From: an uncultured Oscillospiraceae bacterium
GTDB taxonomy: Bacteria > Bacillota_A > Clostridia > Oscillospirales > Oscillospiraceae
DNA length: 6,661 bases
Assembly (NCBI GenBank): GCA_910584605.1
Contig: CAJUAW010000006.1
Location: 38,142-44,802 of the forward strand
Direction: 5' to 3'
In this document: positions 6,276 to 6,661 of the stretch, piece after piece
Numbering within the stretch: the stretch's first letter is position 1
Layout: every line of letters starts with the position of its first letter
Position numbers and translations under genes: made by a program
Notes under the pieces: model-generated
Told to the model about the DNA's origin: nothing
What the model saw: the letters and a program-made list of their open reading frames with translations, nothing else
Database searches by the model: none

Positions 6276-6365
6276 GCAGTAGTATCGAAGTGGTCATAAC
6301 GAGCACGACTGGAAATCGTGTAGCCTGATAAGGGCTCGAGGGTTCGAATCCCTCCTACTGCGCCA
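6276..6365 (+). tRNA. tRNA-Ser (anticodon GGA)
   Basis: A class II tRNA. The acceptor GCAGTAG (6276-6282) pairs with CTACTGC (6355-6361). The anticodon stem CACGA/TCGTG holds loop CTGGAAA with anticodon GGA at 6311-6313. A long variable arm (6321-6337) has a 4-bp stem AGCC/GGCT. The T-arm is GAGGG-TTCGAAT-CCCTC, the discriminator is G (6362), and CCA is encoded at 6363-6365. The long variable arm and G73 are serine identity features. It decodes TCC/TCT codons. Confidence 0.96.
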
Positions 6366-6389
6366 CCTGCATCACAACATATGCAGACG

Positions 6390-6419
6390 AAAAACACCGC
6401 ATGAGGATGCGGTGTTTTT
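6390..6419 (+). terminator. Intrinsic terminator of tRNA-Ser
   Basis: A 13-bp perfect stem (6390-6402 with 6407-6419) with loop gagg ends in five T residues, 24 nt after the tRNA CCA. A G-C pair (6389/6420) would lengthen it to 14 bp. The A run on the 5' side could also let it act on minus-strand transcription. Confidence 0.92.
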
Positions 6420-6435
6420 CATGTTTCCATCTGTA

Positions 6436-6467
6436 AACGCCCTGTGTCAAACGCGGCACAGGGCGTT
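6436..6467 (-). terminator. Probable terminator of the HTH regulator gene
   Basis: AACGCCCTGTG (6436-6446) pairs with CACAGGGCGTT (6457-6467) over 11 bp, plus a G-T and a C-G pair inside. It lies 23 nt beyond the stop of the minus-strand regulator. The T-run on the minus strand is short (TTTAC), so it is a moderate rather than strong terminator. It could also catch plus-strand read-through from tRNA-Ser. Confidence 0.65.
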
Positions 6468-6490
6468 CTTGCGTCCAGAGCCAGCCGGGT

Positions 6491-6661
6491 TCAATCCCGA
6501 AACTCAAACAGCTTGCAGACTGGCACCTCCAGCGCGTCTGCGATGCGGAAAATCACATCCAGCGACGTTCCTGTCCTAGCCAGCTCAATATTGCCCATGT
6601 GGACACGCTCAATGTCCACCATTTCCGCAAGCTTTGCCTGTGTCAGCTTCTTCTTTCTGCG
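6491..6661 (-). CDS. XRE-family helix-turn-helix regulator, C-terminal part (5'-truncated)
   Basis: Reading inward from the window edge on the minus strand, the open frame gives 56 residues and a TGA (6493-6491). The pattern is that of a Cro/CI-type HTH_3 domain. It begins RRKKKLTQAKLAEMV (helices 1-2), continues with DIERVHMGNIE (recognition helix), and closes with GTSLDVIFRIADALEVPVCKLFEF (helices 4-5). Only a few residues of the domain are missing at its N-terminus. Nothing follows the domain, so this may be a small single-domain regulator of about 65-75 aa, unless an additional domain precedes it outside the window. Single-domain XRE proteins of this size occur in prophages, mobile elements and toxin-antitoxin loci but also as ordinary regulators. 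Its target is unknown. Confidence 0.85.
   Translation of the reverse strand, partial: RRKKKLTQAKLAEMVDIERVHMGNIELARTGTSLDVIFRIADALEVPVCKLFEFRD

Noticed and set aside
1..6661. CRISPR array, insertion sequence or transposase
   Set aside because: No regularly spaced direct repeats and no transposase or integrase motifs were seen on either strand.

Overview
The window looks like a piece of chromosome from a GC-rich Firmicute. An Oscillospiraceae-type gut Clostridia (Flavonifractor / Pseudoflavonifractor / Oscillibacter range) is my best guess. It rests on GC-rich coding DNA, a lipoteichoic-acid-synthase-type enzyme, AGGAG/GGAGGT ribosome binding sites, strong TTGAxx/TATAAT promoters and tRNA genes with encoded CCA. 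The taxon is inference; the gene families are read directly from the translations.

Layout, left to right. (1) 1-2024 (+): a 5'-truncated membrane phosphoglycerol transferase of the LtaS/sulfatase-fold family, closed by a strong intrinsic terminator. (2) 2079-3913 (+): a separate transcription unit with its own promoter and leader, encoding a methyl-accepting chemotaxis protein with a four-helix-bundle-type sensor, a HAMP domain and a second HAMP-like unit. (3) 3929-3968: a long perfect hairpin between convergent genes, probably terminating both. (4) 5749-3998 (-): a DUF342/FapA-family beta-helix protein with its own promoter at 5815-5787. (5) 5818-6275: non-protein-coding DNA with tRNA-Gly(CCC) on the minus strand, its promoter and terminator, a second terminator-like fold, and AT-rich inverted repeats. 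(6) 6276-6419 (+): tRNA-Ser(GGA) with promoter and terminator, divergent from tRNA-Gly. (7) 6661-6491 (-): the C-terminal end of a XRE-family helix-turn-helix regulator running off the window.

Each protein gene is a single-gene transcription unit bounded by terminators; I see no operon. The chemoreceptor and the FapA-like protein may both relate to motility, which is suggestive only, because they are convergent and not co-transcribed. The two tRNA genes share a divergent intergenic region containing both promoters.

I do not see a convincing undescribed system. The best leads are an interleaved, terminator-like RNA fold upstream of the FapA-like gene, matching AT-rich inverted repeats abutting two promoters, a leader palindrome in front of the chemoreceptor, and a sharp GC drop over the chemoreceptor's sensor half.
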